Positions 46,886-61,653 of a stretch of 64,000 nucleotides of DNA are shown here, piece by piece (position 1 is the first letter of the stretch; every line of letters begins with the position of its first letter). The DNA is from Pseudonocardia sp. ICBG1293. GTDB lineage: Bacteria; Actinomycetota; Actinomycetes; Mycobacteriales; Pseudonocardiaceae. Made by a program: the position numbers and the translations under genes. The notes below the pieces were generated by a model. That model did no database searches, was not told the DNA's origin, and saw nothing but the letters and a program-made list of their open reading frames with translations. The stretch spans positions 434,001-498,000 of the forward strand of contig NZ_JAHLEL010000051.1 of assembly GCF_020131355.1 (NCBI RefSeq), in the 5' to 3' direction.

Positions 46886-47140
46886 ATGCGCGACGAGCGG
46901 TGGCGGGTCGAGGTCGGTCCGGAGAACGCGGTGTGGCTGGCGACGCGGTGCCGTACCGCGATGCTGGCCCGGGAGTACCGGCCCGTCGACGTCGGCGGCG
47001 GTGTCGTCGAGTTCGACCGCCTCGCGCTCGGCGCGATCCGCGAGCTCGGCGAGGAGGAGGACGGCTACATCTCCGACGACGCCGAGGGCGTGCGCATCTG
47101 GATCGGCGACGACGCCTACGAGCTCGAACGCCTCGACTGA
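46886..47140 (+). CDS. Small acidic protein of unknown function
   Basis: The 84-residue product (RWRVEVGPENAVWLATRCR, YRPVDVGGGVVEFDRLALGA, EEDGYISDDAEGVRIWIGDD) has predicted beta strands and no recognised motif. Codon bias is that of a real gene. ATG 46886 lies directly after a short spacer and the gene is followed by a clear terminator, so it is likely monocistronic. Confidence 0.65.
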   Translation: MRDERWRVEVGPENAVWLATRCRTAMLAREYRPVDVGGGVVEFDRLALGAIRELGEEEDGYISDDAEGVRIWIGDDAYELERLD

Positions 47141-47167
47141 GCCCCGGGTCGGCCCCGGGACGACGAA

Positions 47168-47193
47168 GGGCCCGGCCGCGAACGGCCGGGCCC
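47168..47193. terminator. Bidirectional terminator between the small gene and gltD
   Basis: GGGCCCGGCCG - CGAA - CGGCCGGGCCC: an 11-base perfect stem with a stable tetraloop, between two convergent stops. Confidence 0.88.
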
Positions 47194-47212
47194 CGTCGTC
47201 ACGCCGGGTGGA

Positions 47213-53228
<6,016 letters not shown>

Positions 53229-53727
53229 CTGCTCCTCCTGTCGTCTCGGTGCATCTGAAGCCACCCGCATCGGACGACCCGGGACCGGGCAGCTCGCTGC
53301 GGTCCGAAAGGTTTCCCAGGATACAGCGCGCAGCCCGGGTGGGACGTGCGACGAGGGCCGTTCAGGTGCACCGTGCCGCCGGGTGGGTGACCGGCGGTCG
53401 GAATCTTCCTCCGGGCACACCGAGCGGCCGGGCGCTGACTTCCAGTACCCGGCCATTCCTGCGGCACGGTTCGACCGCACACCCCGGCGAGTGCGGTCTG
53501 GCGAGTGCACAGAGTCGCACGTCGCAACCGCGGTGCGCTACCGAGAGCGGCCCACCTGTCCCGTGATGTGGATCGCTGACCATGCGAGCAGGTCAACGTT
53601 GCCGTCCCGTGTCCGGACGGTGAGCGAGGCGTGACCATCCGTCGGGAGCGGCCGTCTACTGCATGGGATCGACACCCGCGTCCGGACCGTTACGCACCGC
53701 TGCCGGGGGCGGGGGAGACTGGGGGCG
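53229..53727. other. 500-base divergent control region between gltB and the FhuF-like gene
   Basis: Small open frames here (for example 53383-53634) have no recognisable product and poor codon bias. The region probably contains the gltB promoter; no clear operator was found. Confidence 0.4.
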
Positions 53728-54549
53728 ATGAACGCGTCGCCGCTCCGCCCCACCGCCGCCGCTCCGCCGCCGTCGTCGTCACCCGAACGGGTGTCCGGCG
53801 AGCGGGTCGGTGCCGTTCTCGCCGACGTCGCCGCGATCGGACCCTGGTTCGCGGTGCCGACCCCCGCGGCCGCCGGCTCCGTCCGGTGGGACGCGCTGTA
53901 CGACCCGCCCGTCCCGGGGCGACCGGACCCGCTCGGCACCCGGATCGACGAGGTCGCCACCGCGCTCGGCGGGGACCGCCGGGTCGGGGCCTCGGTCGCG
54001 GTGATGGGGCTCGCGGCGCGGATCGTGTCGATGCCCTTCGCCGCCGTGGCCCTGCACGGTGTGCTCCCGTCGCCGGGCGAGCTGCGCCGCGACCCCGGGG
54101 CGGACGACCCGTGGGCGCCCGGCCTGCCCGGTGGAGCGGGCGGCGTCGCCACCCCGGACGTGGCCGACGACCCGGCCGCCGCGGCGGACCTGCTCGCCCG
54201 CGCGCTCGCCGACACCCACCTGGAGCCGCTGTACGCCGCCGTCACCGCCCGCGCCGTGGTGTCACCCCGGGTGCTGCGCGGCAACGTCGTGTCCTCGATC
54301 GCCGGCGCGGCGCGGGTCATGGAGGCCGTGCGGCGCCCGGACCGCCGCCGCTACCTGGCCCTGCTCGACGCGCTCGCCGACCACCCGGCGCTGCGCGGTC
54401 CGCTGCCGTCGGGTGCCACCGGGCGCCTGGTGCGCCTCGACGACGACCCGGACACCGAGTGGGCGTTCCGGCGTCGCTCCTGCTGCCTCTACGTCCGCGC
54501 CCCCGGCGGGGGGACCTGCGGCGACTGCGTGCTCGCCGGCCGGGCCTGA
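53728..54549 (+). CDS. FhuF-like (2Fe-2S) protein
   Basis: The 273-residue product ends with RRRSCCLYVRAPGGGTCGDCVL, the C-C-x10-C-x2-C ligand pattern of FhuF siderophore-iron reductases. The rest is helical (AAIGPWFAVPTPAAAGSVRW; ARALADTHLEPLYAAV; NVVSSIAGAARVM) as in the IucA/FhuF fold. It may reduce ferric siderophores in the cytoplasm. ATG 53728 stands alone with GGGGGCGGGGGAG ahead. It lies convergent with the Asp23 gene cluster. Confidence 0.85.
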   Translation: MNASPLRPTAAAPPPSSSPERVSGERVGAVLADVAAIGPWFAVPTPAAAGSVRWDALYDPPVPGRPDPLGTRIDEVATALGGDRRVGASVAVMGLAARIVSMPFAAVALHGVLPSPGELRRDPGADDPWAPGLPGGAGGVATPDVADDPAAAADLLARALADTHLEPLYAAVTARAVVSPRVLRGNVVSSIAGAARVMEAVRRPDRRRYLALLDALADHPALRGPLPSGATGRLVRLDDDPDTEWAFRRRSCCLYVRAPGGGTCGDCVLAGRA

Positions 54550-54585
54550 CCCGGCCGGGGCCCGTCGGCCGCCCGGACGCGCCGG

Positions 54586-54948
54586 TCAGTCCGGCAGCGC
54601 GATGTCGGCGACGGTGACACGCACCCTGGCGGCGAGACCGCACGTGGTCGCGATCTCCTCGGCCACCTCCCGGCGCACCCGCTCGGCCAGCGCGGCGCAG
54701 TTCGTCCCGAACCGCACCCCGACCGTCACCCGGATCTCGGCCTCGTGGCCGTGCACCGACGCGACCAGGCCCTGCACCCGCAGCTCCTCGGGCACCGGAT
54801 CGCGGGGCAGCCAGTCCGCGGCGAGGCCCAGCAGGGTGTGGGCGACGTCGCCCATCAGCACCGCGACCCCCGGGACCCGGCGCACCCGCCGCGCCGCCAC
54901 CCGCGCGACGGCCAGGTCGGAGACCGACACCGTGGTCGTCCCGCTCAT
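54586..54948 (-). CDS. Asp23/Gls24-family envelope stress protein
   Basis: The 120-residue protein resembles Asp23 (TVSVSDLAVARVAARRVRRVPGVAVL; VHGHEAEIRVTVGVRFGTNCAALAERVRREVAEE in pieces; ARVRVTVADIAL). Such proteins pair with membrane anchors at the cell envelope. Its start overlaps the upstream anti-sigma gene by four bases (ATGA), so it is the last gene of a sigma - anti-sigma - Asp23 operon. Confidence 0.85.
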   Translation of the reverse strand: MSGTTTVSVSDLAVARVAARRVRRVPGVAVLMGDVAHTLLGLAADWLPRDPVPEELRVQGLVASVHGHEAEIRVTVGVRFGTNCAALAERVRREVAEEIATTCGLAARVRVTVADIALPD

Positions 54949-55508
54949 GCCCGCTCCTCCCACAGGTCCTCCACCAGGATGTCCACCCCGGCGATCGGCA
55001 CGCCGAGCGTGCGGTCCCCGGCCGAGATCATCATCTGCCGGACGCGGGCGGTCACCGAGGCGAGGTCGACGCCGAACCGCGCGGCGACCGTCACCCGGAC
55101 CCACACCGCCGCCGGGCCGGTCCCGGCGTCGCGCAGCCGCTCGATGCGGCACCGCCGGGCCCGCAGGCCGTCCATCGTGTCGACGACGTGACGCAGCGCC
55201 GCCTCCGCGGTCGGCCTGCCCAGCCAGGCGTCCGGTCCGAGCTCCAGCAGCTCGTGCGGACGCAGGTCGGCGACCACCGCTCCCATCACCTGCTCCAGCA
55301 CCGACGGCGGCGGCCGCAGCGGCTCGGCCGCCATCCGTGCCACCAGCCCACCCAGGTGCTCGGAGTCCGCGCGTGCCCGCAGGCAGTGCGGGCAGGTCAG
55401 CTCGTGCTCGTCGAGCACGCCGGCCGCCGCGTGCTCCCAGACGTCGGCGGCGTCCCGGCCGCAGGCCAGCGGCTCGACGCGGCCCGCGTCCGCCCTCTCT
55501 ACCGCCAT
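54945..55508 (-). CDS. Anti-sigma-type zinc finger fused to an Asp23-like domain
   Basis: The 187-residue protein begins with a short zinc-binding ZAS-like motif HELTCPHCLRA (H-x3-C-x2-C) near 34-41, typical of anti-sigma factors, followed by helices (LGGLVARMAAEPLRPPPSVLEQVM) and a C-terminal half resembling Asp23/Gls24 (VWVRVTVAARFGVDLASVTARVRQMMISAG; GVPIAGVDILVEDLW). It starts at ATG 55508, inside the sigma gene (10-base overlap), so it probably binds that sigma. The Asp23-like part may sense or tether to the envelope. Confidence 0.78.
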   Translation of the reverse strand: MAVERADAGRVEPLACGRDAADVWEHAAAGVLDEHELTCPHCLRARADSEHLGGLVARMAAEPLRPPPSVLEQVMGAVVADLRPHELLELGPDAWLGRPTAEAALRHVVDTMDGLRARRCRIERLRDAGTGPAAVWVRVTVAARFGVDLASVTARVRQMMISAGDRTLGVPIAGVDILVEDLWEERA

Positions 55509-56137
55509 GCCCGCATCCTCTCCGCCAGTGCCCCGCGCGCCCGGTGGATCCGGCCGCGGACGGCGGTCTCGCCCGCCCCGGTGATCTGCGAGATCTCGCT
55601 GTAGCCCAGCCCCTCCAGCTCCCGCAGCACCCAGGCCGTGCGCTGGTCCTCGGGCAGCGACGCTACGGCCCGGGACAGCGCGGCCATCTCCGCGTCGACC
55701 TCGGCGGCCCGTTCCGGGGTGGGGGACCGGTCGTCGGGCGGCGCGCCGGGACCGTCGTCGGCCGGGAGCGGGTCGGTCCGCCGCCGCCGCCGGGCCAGCG
55801 CGGTGCAGCGGTGGGTCACGATCCGGTACATCCAGGTGGAGAACGCGGCCTCGCCGCGGAAGGTCCCGATCCGGCGCCAGGCGTCGATCAGCGCGTCCTG
55901 CAGCGCGTCCTCGGCGTCGGTGGCGTCGCCGAGGACGCGCACCGCCACCCGGAACAGGGCGTTCTGGTGGCGGCGGGCCAGCTCCTCGAACGCGCCGACG
56001 TCGCCGTCCTGGGCCCGGACGACCAGCGTCGCCTCGTCCAGTGCGGCCCGCGACGGCACCCGCGCCGGGTGTGCCGACGGCACGTCGCGACCCGGGGTGT
56101 CGGCGGATCGTGAGCCGCTGACCTGCGCATTCGCCAT
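55499..56137 (-). CDS. ECF-type RNA polymerase sigma factor
   Basis: The 212-residue factor has region 2 (about 42-112: DVGAFEELARRHQNALFRVAVRVLGD, DAEDALQDALIDAWRRIGTF, AFSTWMYRIVTHRCTALARRR) and region 4 (about 155-205: LPEDQRTAWVLRELEGLGYSEISQITG, TAVRGRIHRARGALAERM). Both are complete. ATG 56137 was selected as it yields a short N-terminal lead. The next gene is its probable anti-sigma, and the divergent CsbD gene at 56256 a probable target. Confidence 0.92.
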   Translation of the reverse strand: MANAQVSGSRSADTPGRDVPSAHPARVPSRAALDEATLVVRAQDGDVGAFEELARRHQNALFRVAVRVLGDATDAEDALQDALIDAWRRIGTFRGEAAFSTWMYRIVTHRCTALARRRRRTDPLPADDGPGAPPDDRSPTPERAAEVDAEMAALSRAVASLPEDQRTAWVLRELEGLGYSEISQITGAGETAVRGRIHRARGALAERMRAWR

Positions 56138-56255
56138 CGGGGCCCCGTGGGGGTGTGGAACGGTGGGGGTGGGGGTAGTCCAGCTCGTCAGCGACGGTAG
56201 CGACCGGCTCGCACTCCCGCCCGCCGGACACGCGCTCAGGAAGCAGGTGAGCCCC

Positions 56256-56429
56256 ATGGGTCTCGGAGACAAGATCAGCAACAAGGCCGAGGAGCTGGGT
56301 GGCAAGGCCAAGGAGGCCACCGGCAAGGCCACCGACGACAAGGACCTGCAGGCCGAGGGCAAGGCCGACCAGACCACCGGCAACCTGAAGCAGGCCGGCG
56401 AGAAGCTCAAGGACACCTTCAAGAGCTGA
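56256..56429 (+). CDS. CsbD-family stress protein (57 residues)
   Basis: MGLGDKISNKAEELGGKAKE, then TGKATDDKDLQAEGKADQTTGNLKQAGEKLKD in pieces: the CsbD fold, with KAxxxxGKxTxDxxLxxEG. Such small hydrophilic proteins accumulate under sigma-B-like stress; here likely under the divergent ECF sigma. ATG 56256 follows CAGGAAGCAGGTGAG. Confidence 0.93.
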   Translation: MGLGDKISNKAEELGGKAKEATGKATDDKDLQAEGKADQTTGNLKQAGEKLKDTFKS

Positions 56430-56442
56430 CCCGCGCACGACG

Positions 56443-56479
56443 ACGGCGGCGGCGTCCCGGGACGGGGCGCCGCCGCCGT
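56443..56479 (+). terminator. Terminator after the CsbD gene
   Basis: A 12-base perfect stem (56443-56454 with 56468-56479, ACGGCGGCGGCG) and 13-base loop, 14 bases after the csbD stop. Confidence 0.82.
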
Positions 56480-56516
56480 GTGTCACGGACCCCCGCCGGG
56501 CTCTAGGGTCGCGCCC

Positions 56517-56843
56517 ATGTCGGAGCTCGCCGGAGACGCCGGTGCCCCCGGGCCGCAGGCCGTGGCGGACGCCGTCCTCGCCCACCCGTCCGTGCTGCGG
56601 CTCGACGGCGGCCCGTTCGGCTCGATCGCGTCGTACCTGCCCGGCCTCCGGGTCCAGGGCGTGCGGCTGGCCGACCCGGTGGAGATCGCGGTCGTCCTCC
56701 GGCTGGGCAGGCCCTTCGCCGAGGTCGCCGACGAGGTCGCCGACCGGGTCCGCGCCGTCCTCGGTGACGACACCCTGGCCGTGGACGTGACCGTCGCCGA
56801 CGTCGGTGCGGCCGACGCCCCGGGCGGGGCCGCCGCACCGTGA
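56517..56843 (+). CDS. Asp23-like small protein
   Basis: The 108-residue protein (VADAVLAHPSVLRLDGGPFG, LPGLRVQGVRLADPVEIAVVLRLGRPFAEVADEVADRVRAVL in pieces, AVDVTVADVG) follows the Asp23 beta-alpha plan: a strand pair, then long helix, then strand, without the N-terminal hydrophobic part. It is the third Asp23-like product around the ECF sigma, though on the other strand. ATG 56517 is chosen over an upstream GTG. Its role is unknown. Confidence 0.75.
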   Translation: MSELAGDAGAPGPQAVADAVLAHPSVLRLDGGPFGSIASYLPGLRVQGVRLADPVEIAVVLRLGRPFAEVADEVADRVRAVLGDDTLAVDVTVADVGAADAPGGAAAP

Positions 56844-57056
56844 CCCGCGCCCGGGCCGCCGCGTGGTGACCGGGCTCGCCTAGACTCGCGCGAGCCCCGC
56901 CGTCACCGGGCGCGTCCCACGCACCCGGCGGCCGGTGGCACGGGACGCCCGGCGCGAGAGCCGGGGTCGTCCGGCGCCGGCGGGCGGGGCCACCGACCGG
57001 GGGCCACGCGAGCCGCGGCCCGTTGCATCACTCGTACCGCCCCAAGGAGTTCCACC

Positions 57057-58511
57057 GTGAAGAGCACCGTCGAGCACCTCAGCCCGACGCGCGTCCGGAT
57101 CAACGTCGAGGTGCCGTTCGACGAGCTCAAGCCCGACTTCGACCGCGCGTACAAGAAGATCGCCCAGCAGGTCCGCATCCCCGGCTTCCGCCCGGGCAAG
57201 GCGCCGGCCCGCATCCTGGAGGCCCGGATCGGCCGCGGGCCCGTCCTGGACGAGGTCGTGAACGCCGCGATCCCGGTGAAGTACCAGGAGGCGGTGGTGA
57301 CCTCCGAGGACGTCACGCCGATCGGCCGTCCCGACATCGAGGTCACCGAGATCGCCGACGGCGAGCGCATCGCGTTCACCGCCGAGGTCGACGTCCGCCC
57401 GGAGATCACCCTCCCCGACCTCGAGGGCCTGACCGTCGAGGTCGACGAGACCGAGGTGTCCGAGGACGAGGTCACCGAGCAGCTCGACCAGCTGCGCGCC
57501 CGGTTCGGCACCCTGGCCGGTGTCGAGCGTCCCGCGCAGACCGGCGACTACGTCCAGATCGACCTCTCCGCCGCCGTCGACGGCCAGGAGATCGAGGAGG
57601 CCACCACCACCGGGTTCTCCTACGAGGTCGGCCAGGGCAGTCTCATCGAGGGCATCGACGAGGCCCTCGAGGGCATGTCGGCCGACGAGGAGAAGACCTT
57701 CACCTCGAAGCTGGTGGCCGGCGAGCACGCCGACTCCGACGCGGACATCACCGTCAAGGTGACCACCGTCAAGGAGCGCCACCTCCCCGACGCCGACGAC
57801 GAGTTCGCCCAGCTCGCCTCGGAGTTCGACACCCTCGACGAGCTGACCGAGAACCTGCGCGAGCGTCTGGGCCGGTCCAAGCGGATGGAGCAGGCCGCGC
57901 AGGCCCGCGACCGTCTCCTGGACAAGCTCGTCGAGGACACCGAGGTGCCGCTGCCGGAGTCGGTCGTCGCCGCCGAGGTCGAGACCCGTACCCACGACGC
58001 GGTGCACGCCTTCGACCACGACGAGGACAAGTTCGCCGAGTTCCTCTCCTCGCAGGACAAGACCCGCGAGCAGTTCGACACCGAGACGCGCGAGGAGGCC
58101 GAGAAGGCCGTCCGCTACCGCCTCGTGCTCGACACCCTGGCCGACCGGGAGGAGATCTCGGTCGGGGACCAGGAGCTCACCGAGCGGATCGTCTACCAGG
58201 CCCAGCAGTACGGCATGGCCCCGGAGCAGTTCGTCCAGCAGATCCAGCAGGCCGGTCAGCTCGGCGTGATCTACCAGGACGTCCGCCGCTCCAAGGCACT
58301 GATCACCGCCGTGCGCTCCGCGACCGTCACCCTGCCGGGTGGCGAGGCCGTCGACCTGTCGGACCTGCTCGGCCCGGACGAGGACGAGACCACCGTCGAG
58401 GAGATCCCCGAGACCGATGTGGACGGTGCCGACGACACCGACGACACCGCCGCGACCACTGCGGGGACCACCAGCGACGACGCCTCCGACAAGGCCGACG
58501 CGAAGGCCTGA
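57057..58511 (+). CDS. tig: Trigger factor
   Basis: The 484-residue chaperone has the ribosome-binding N-domain with PGFRPGKAPARILEARIG (about 41-58), a PPIase (FKBP-like) domain at about 160-245 (GDYVQIDLSAAVDGQEIEEA, GQGSLIEGIDEALEGMSADE) and the helical C-domain arms (about 265-430). A Asp/Thr-rich tail of about 45 residues is usual in actinobacteria. It shields nascent chains at the ribosome exit. GTG 57057 follows AAGGAG. It precedes clpP1P2 and clpX, the classic order. Confidence 0.97.
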   Translation: MKSTVEHLSPTRVRINVEVPFDELKPDFDRAYKKIAQQVRIPGFRPGKAPARILEARIGRGPVLDEVVNAAIPVKYQEAVVTSEDVTPIGRPDIEVTEIADGERIAFTAEVDVRPEITLPDLEGLTVEVDETEVSEDEVTEQLDQLRARFGTLAGVERPAQTGDYVQIDLSAAVDGQEIEEATTTGFSYEVGQGSLIEGIDEALEGMSADEEKTFTSKLVAGEHADSDADITVKVTTVKERHLPDADDEFAQLASEFDTLDELTENLRERLGRSKRMEQAAQARDRLLDKLVEDTEVPLPESVVAAEVETRTHDAVHAFDHDEDKFAEFLSSQDKTREQFDTETREEAEKAVRYRLVLDTLADREEISVGDQELTERIVYQAQQYGMAPEQFVQQIQQAGQLGVIYQDVRRSKALITAVRSATVTLPGGEAVDLSDLLGPDEDETTVEEIPETDVDGADDTDDTAATTAGTTSDDASDKADAKA

Positions 58512-58545
58512 CCGGCGCTCGCCGCACGGTCGGGCACGGCAGGCC

Positions 58546-58562
58546 GTGCGCTGTCGGCGAAC
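58546..58562 (+). promoter_or_regulatory. Candidate ClgR box upstream of clpP1
   Basis: GTGCGCTGTCGGCGAAC contains CGC - 5 bases - GCG (58549-58559) followed by AAC, as in described mycobacterial ClgR sites. It lies about 190 bases before the clpP1 start and resembles the site before clgR itself (20111-20127): both read CGCYGT-GGCG with one free base. Confidence 0.6.
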
Positions 58563-58575
58563 AACGGGCGTCGTT

Positions 58576-58605
58576 CCCTACGCGGGGCATCCGCTCCGCG
58601 TAGGG
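58576..58605. promoter_or_regulatory. Perfect 10-base inverted repeat between tig and clpP1
   Basis: CCCTACGCGG - 10 bases - CCGCGTAGGG. It could end tig transcripts as a hairpin or act as a protein site in the clpP1 promoter; no U run follows. The neighbouring ClgR-like site makes a regulatory role worth considering. Confidence 0.6.
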
Positions 58606-58751
58606 TCGGCCCGGAACCGGTCCCCAGGGGCCGGATGCGGGTTCGCAAGACCCGACACCGGAGAACCGAGAGCGATCCAGAGGAAGACTCCGGGACCCCT
58701 CCCACGGCGTCCGCGCCGCGGGGTGGGCCCGACTTCGGAAAGCAGGGTGAA

Positions 58752-59399
58752 GTGAGCCAGCAGGACACCGGCCCGTCCGCGGGCCGCGGCACCGGGCCGC
58801 AGATGCGGTCCGGCATCAGCGCGATGTCGCTGTCCGACTCCGTGTACGACCGCCTGCTCCAGCAGCGCATCATCGTGCTCGGTCAGCAGGTGGACGCGGA
58901 GATCTCGAACCGCATCGCGGCGCAGATGCTGCTGCTCGCGGCCGAGGACCCGGACAAGGACATCGAGCTCTACATCAACTCGCCCGGTGGCTCGGTCACC
59001 GACGGCATGGCCATCTTCGACACGATGAACCTGATCCCGTGCGACGTGGCGACCACGGCGATGGGCATGGCCGCGTCGATGGGTCAGTTCCTGCTGTCGG
59101 CGGGCACCCCGGGCAAGCGCTCGGCGCTGCCGCACGCGCGGATCATGATGCACCAGCCCTCCGCCGGCGTCGGCGGCACGGAGGCCGACATCACCATCCA
59201 GGCCGAGCAGTTCCGCCGCACCAAGCGGGAGATGGCGGAGCTGATCGCCCAGCACACCGGCCAGTCGGTGGAGACCATCGAGCGGGACTCCGACCGTGAC
59301 CGCTGGTTCTCCGCGCCGGAGGCCAAGGACTACGGCTTCGTCGACCACGTCGTGACGCACGCCGGCCGGATCGGCGAGCAGAACGGGAGCGACCAGTGA
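58752..59399 (+). CDS. clpP1: ATP-dependent Clp protease proteolytic subunit 1
   Basis: The 215-residue peptidase has [37 protein letters not shown] with catalytic Ser109, [11 protein letters not shown] with the His, and an Asp in DSDRDRWF. It forms a heptamer that stacks on ClpP2, and works with ClpX or ClpC. GTG 58752 is the preferred start (AGCAGGG ahead); a later ATG at the QMRSG position gives the mature part. The stop overlaps clpP2 by four bases. Confidence 0.95.
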   Translation: MSQQDTGPSAGRGTGPQMRSGISAMSLSDSVYDRLLQQRIIVLGQQVDAEISNRIAAQMLLLAAEDPDKDIELYINSPGGSVTDGMAIFDTMNLIPCDVATTAMGMAASMGQFLLSAGTPGKRSALPHARIMMHQPSAGVGGTEADITIQAEQFRRTKREMAELIAQHTGQSVETIERDSDRDRWFSAPEAKDYGFVDHVVTHAGRIGEQNGSDQ

Positions 59400-60091
59400 G
59401 CACCTTCGACCCGCGCCACCCGGAGTCGATGACCGACCTGCGCGGCCCCGGCGGCTGGGCGCCGGACCCGGCGCGTTCGCGCTACGTGCTCCCGTCGTAC
59501 GTGGAGCGCACCAGCTACGGGGTCAAGGAGTCGAACCCCTACAACAAGCTCTTCGAGGAGCGCATCATCTTCCTCGGTGAGCAGATCAACGACACCTCGG
59601 CGAACGACACCATGGCGCAGCTGCTGGTGCTCGAGTCGCTCGACCCGGACCGCGAGATCTCGCTGTACATCAACTCCCCGGGCGGGTCGTTCACGTCGCT
59701 GATGGCGATCTACGACACGATGCAGTTCATCCGCCCCGACATCCAGACCGTCTGCCTCGGGCAGGCGGCGTCGGCCGCGGCCGTGCTGCTGTGCGCGGGG
59801 ACCCCGGGTCGCCGCATGGCCGTGGAGAACGCCCGCATCCTGATCCACCAGCCGGCCACCCAGGGCGTGTACGGCCAGGTGTCGGACCTGGAGATCCAGG
59901 CGGCCGAGATCTCCCGCATCCGCAAGCGGATGGAGGAGGTCATCGCGCGGCACTCGAACCGTTCGGCGGAGCAGGTGCGCGAGGACATCGACCGGGACAA
60001 GATCCTGACGGCCGAGGAGGCCAAGGACTACGGCCTGGTCGACGAGATCGTGCAGAGCCGCAAGCTGTCCGGTACCGCCGGCGGCAAGTGA
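59396..60091 (+). CDS. clpP2: ATP-dependent Clp protease proteolytic subunit 2
   Basis: The 231-residue subunit has [39 protein letters not shown] with catalytic Ser126, [12 protein letters not shown] with the His, and [17 protein letters not shown]. Its long N-terminal part (about 40 residues) is processed in related bacteria. GTG 59396 overlaps the clpP1 stop (GTGA), giving balanced synthesis of the two ring types. Confidence 0.95.
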   Translation: MSTFDPRHPESMTDLRGPGGWAPDPARSRYVLPSYVERTSYGVKESNPYNKLFEERIIFLGEQINDTSANDTMAQLLVLESLDPDREISLYINSPGGSFTSLMAIYDTMQFIRPDIQTVCLGQAASAAAVLLCAGTPGRRMAVENARILIHQPATQGVYGQVSDLEIQAAEISRIRKRMEEVIARHSNRSAEQVREDIDRDKILTAEEAKDYGLVDEIVQSRKLSGTAGGK

Positions 60092-60262
60092 CACCCGGGT
60101 CACCGGCGGCCGGCTCCGGCCGCCGGTGACCGCCCGGCGACCCGCCGGGGAACCGGACACCGCTTCCGGTCCCCGTCCGGGCCGCGGGCAGGTACCGTCA
60201 ACCCGGCACGGGGCGACGGGCGCGACGCGAGAACGCCGGACCAGGACTGGGGATCGACACCT

Positions 60263-61552
60263 ATGGCACGCATCGGCGACGGCGGGGACCTGCTCAAGTG
60301 CTCGTTCTGCGGGAAGAGCCAGAAGCAGGTCAAGAAGCTCATCGCCGGCCCCGGCGTCTACATCTGCGACGAGTGCATCGATCTCTGCAACGAGATCATC
60401 GAGGAGGAGCTGGCCGAGGCCGGTGAGGTCAAGCTCGACGAGCTGCCCAAGCCCACCGAGATCCACGAGTTCCTCGACCAGTACGTCGTCGGTCAGGCCA
60501 CCACCAAGCGCACGCTGTCGGTGGCGGTCTACAACCACTACAAGCGCATCCAGGCCGGTGAGCGCAGCCGTGCCGCGGGCGGGGACGCCTCCGACGGCAT
60601 CGAGATCGCCAAGTCGAACATCCTGATGCTCGGCCCCACCGGGTGCGGCAAGACCTACCTGGCGCAGACGCTGGCCAAGATGCTCAACGTCCCGTTCGCC
60701 ATCGCCGACGCGACCGCCCTCACCGAGGCCGGCTACGTGGGCGAGGACGTCGAGAACATCCTGCTCAAGCTCATCCAGGCCGCCGACTACGACGTGAAGC
60801 GCGCCGAGACCGGCATCATCTACATCGACGAGGTCGACAAGATCGCGCGGAAGTCGGAGAACCCGTCGATCACCCGCGACGTGTCGGGCGAGGGCGTGCA
60901 GCAGGCGCTGCTGAAGATCCTCGAGGGCACCACCGCGAGCGTCCCGCCGCAGGGCGGGCGCAAGCACCCGCACCAGGAGTTCATCCAGATCGACACGACG
61001 AACGTCCTGTTCATCGTGGCCGGCGCCTTCGCCGGGCTGGAGCGGATCATCGGCGAGCGGGTCGGCCAGTCCGGTATCGGCTTCGGCGCCGACATCCGCT
61101 CGAAGAAGGACCTGGACTCCGCGGAGCGCTTCGCCGAGACCCTGCCCGAGGACCTGATCAAGTTCGGCCTGATCCCCGAGTTCATCGGCCGGCTGCCGAT
61201 CGTGGCCTCGGTGACCTCGCTCGACAAGGACGCCCTGGTCAAGATCCTGACCGAGCCGCGCAACGCCCTGGTGAAGCAGTACCGCAAGCTGTTCGAGATG
61301 GACGGCGTGGAGCTGGACTTCGCCGAGGACGCCCTCGACGCGGTCGCCGACCAGGCGATCCTGCGGGGCACCGGTGCCCGTGGCCTGCGGGCGATCATGG
61401 AGGAGGTGCTCCTCCCGGTCATGTACGACATCCCCAGCCGCGACGACGTGGCGAAGGTCGTGGTGACGGCGCAGACGGTCAAGGACAACGTCAACCCGAC
61501 GATCGTCCCGCGTCAGCCGCAGCGCCGGGAGCGGCGCGACCGCTCGGCCTGA
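60263..61552 (+). CDS. clpX: ClpX, AAA+ unfoldase of the Clp protease
   Basis: The 429-residue ATPase has an N-terminal zinc finger (C13, C16, C35, C38), Walker A GPTGCGKT at 124-131, pore loop GYVGED, Walker [11 protein letters not shown] near 186, the RKH loop ([10 protein letters not shown]) and sensor-II region [19 protein letters not shown]. The ClpP-docking loop IGF (QSGIGFGAD) is present. It unfolds tagged substrates for ClpP1P2. ATG 60263; the 171-base gap after clpP2 may hold its own promoter. Confidence 0.98.
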   Translation: MARIGDGGDLLKCSFCGKSQKQVKKLIAGPGVYICDECIDLCNEIIEEELAEAGEVKLDELPKPTEIHEFLDQYVVGQATTKRTLSVAVYNHYKRIQAGERSRAAGGDASDGIEIAKSNILMLGPTGCGKTYLAQTLAKMLNVPFAIADATALTEAGYVGEDVENILLKLIQAADYDVKRAETGIIYIDEVDKIARKSENPSITRDVSGEGVQQALLKILEGTTASVPPQGGRKHPHQEFIQIDTTNVLFIVAGAFAGLERIIGERVGQSGIGFGADIRSKKDLDSAERFAETLPEDLIKFGLIPEFIGRLPIVASVTSLDKDALVKILTEPRNALVKQYRKLFEMDGVELDFAEDALDAVADQAILRGTGARGLRAIMEEVLLPVMYDIPSRDDVAKVVVTAQTVKDNVNPTIVPRQPQRRERRDRSA

Positions 61553-61653
61553 GCCGCCGCGAGAACCGTCCGCCGCCGGTCCACCCCGCACGGGGGGACC
61601 GGCGTTGTCGTTTCGAGATCCGCTCGGGTTGCTACGCCCTTCCGCACTACTTA

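Noticed and set aside
53383-53634. 83-codon frame upstream of the FhuF-like gene
   Set aside because: No binding site, weak codon bias and no family; it lies in the divergent promoter region.
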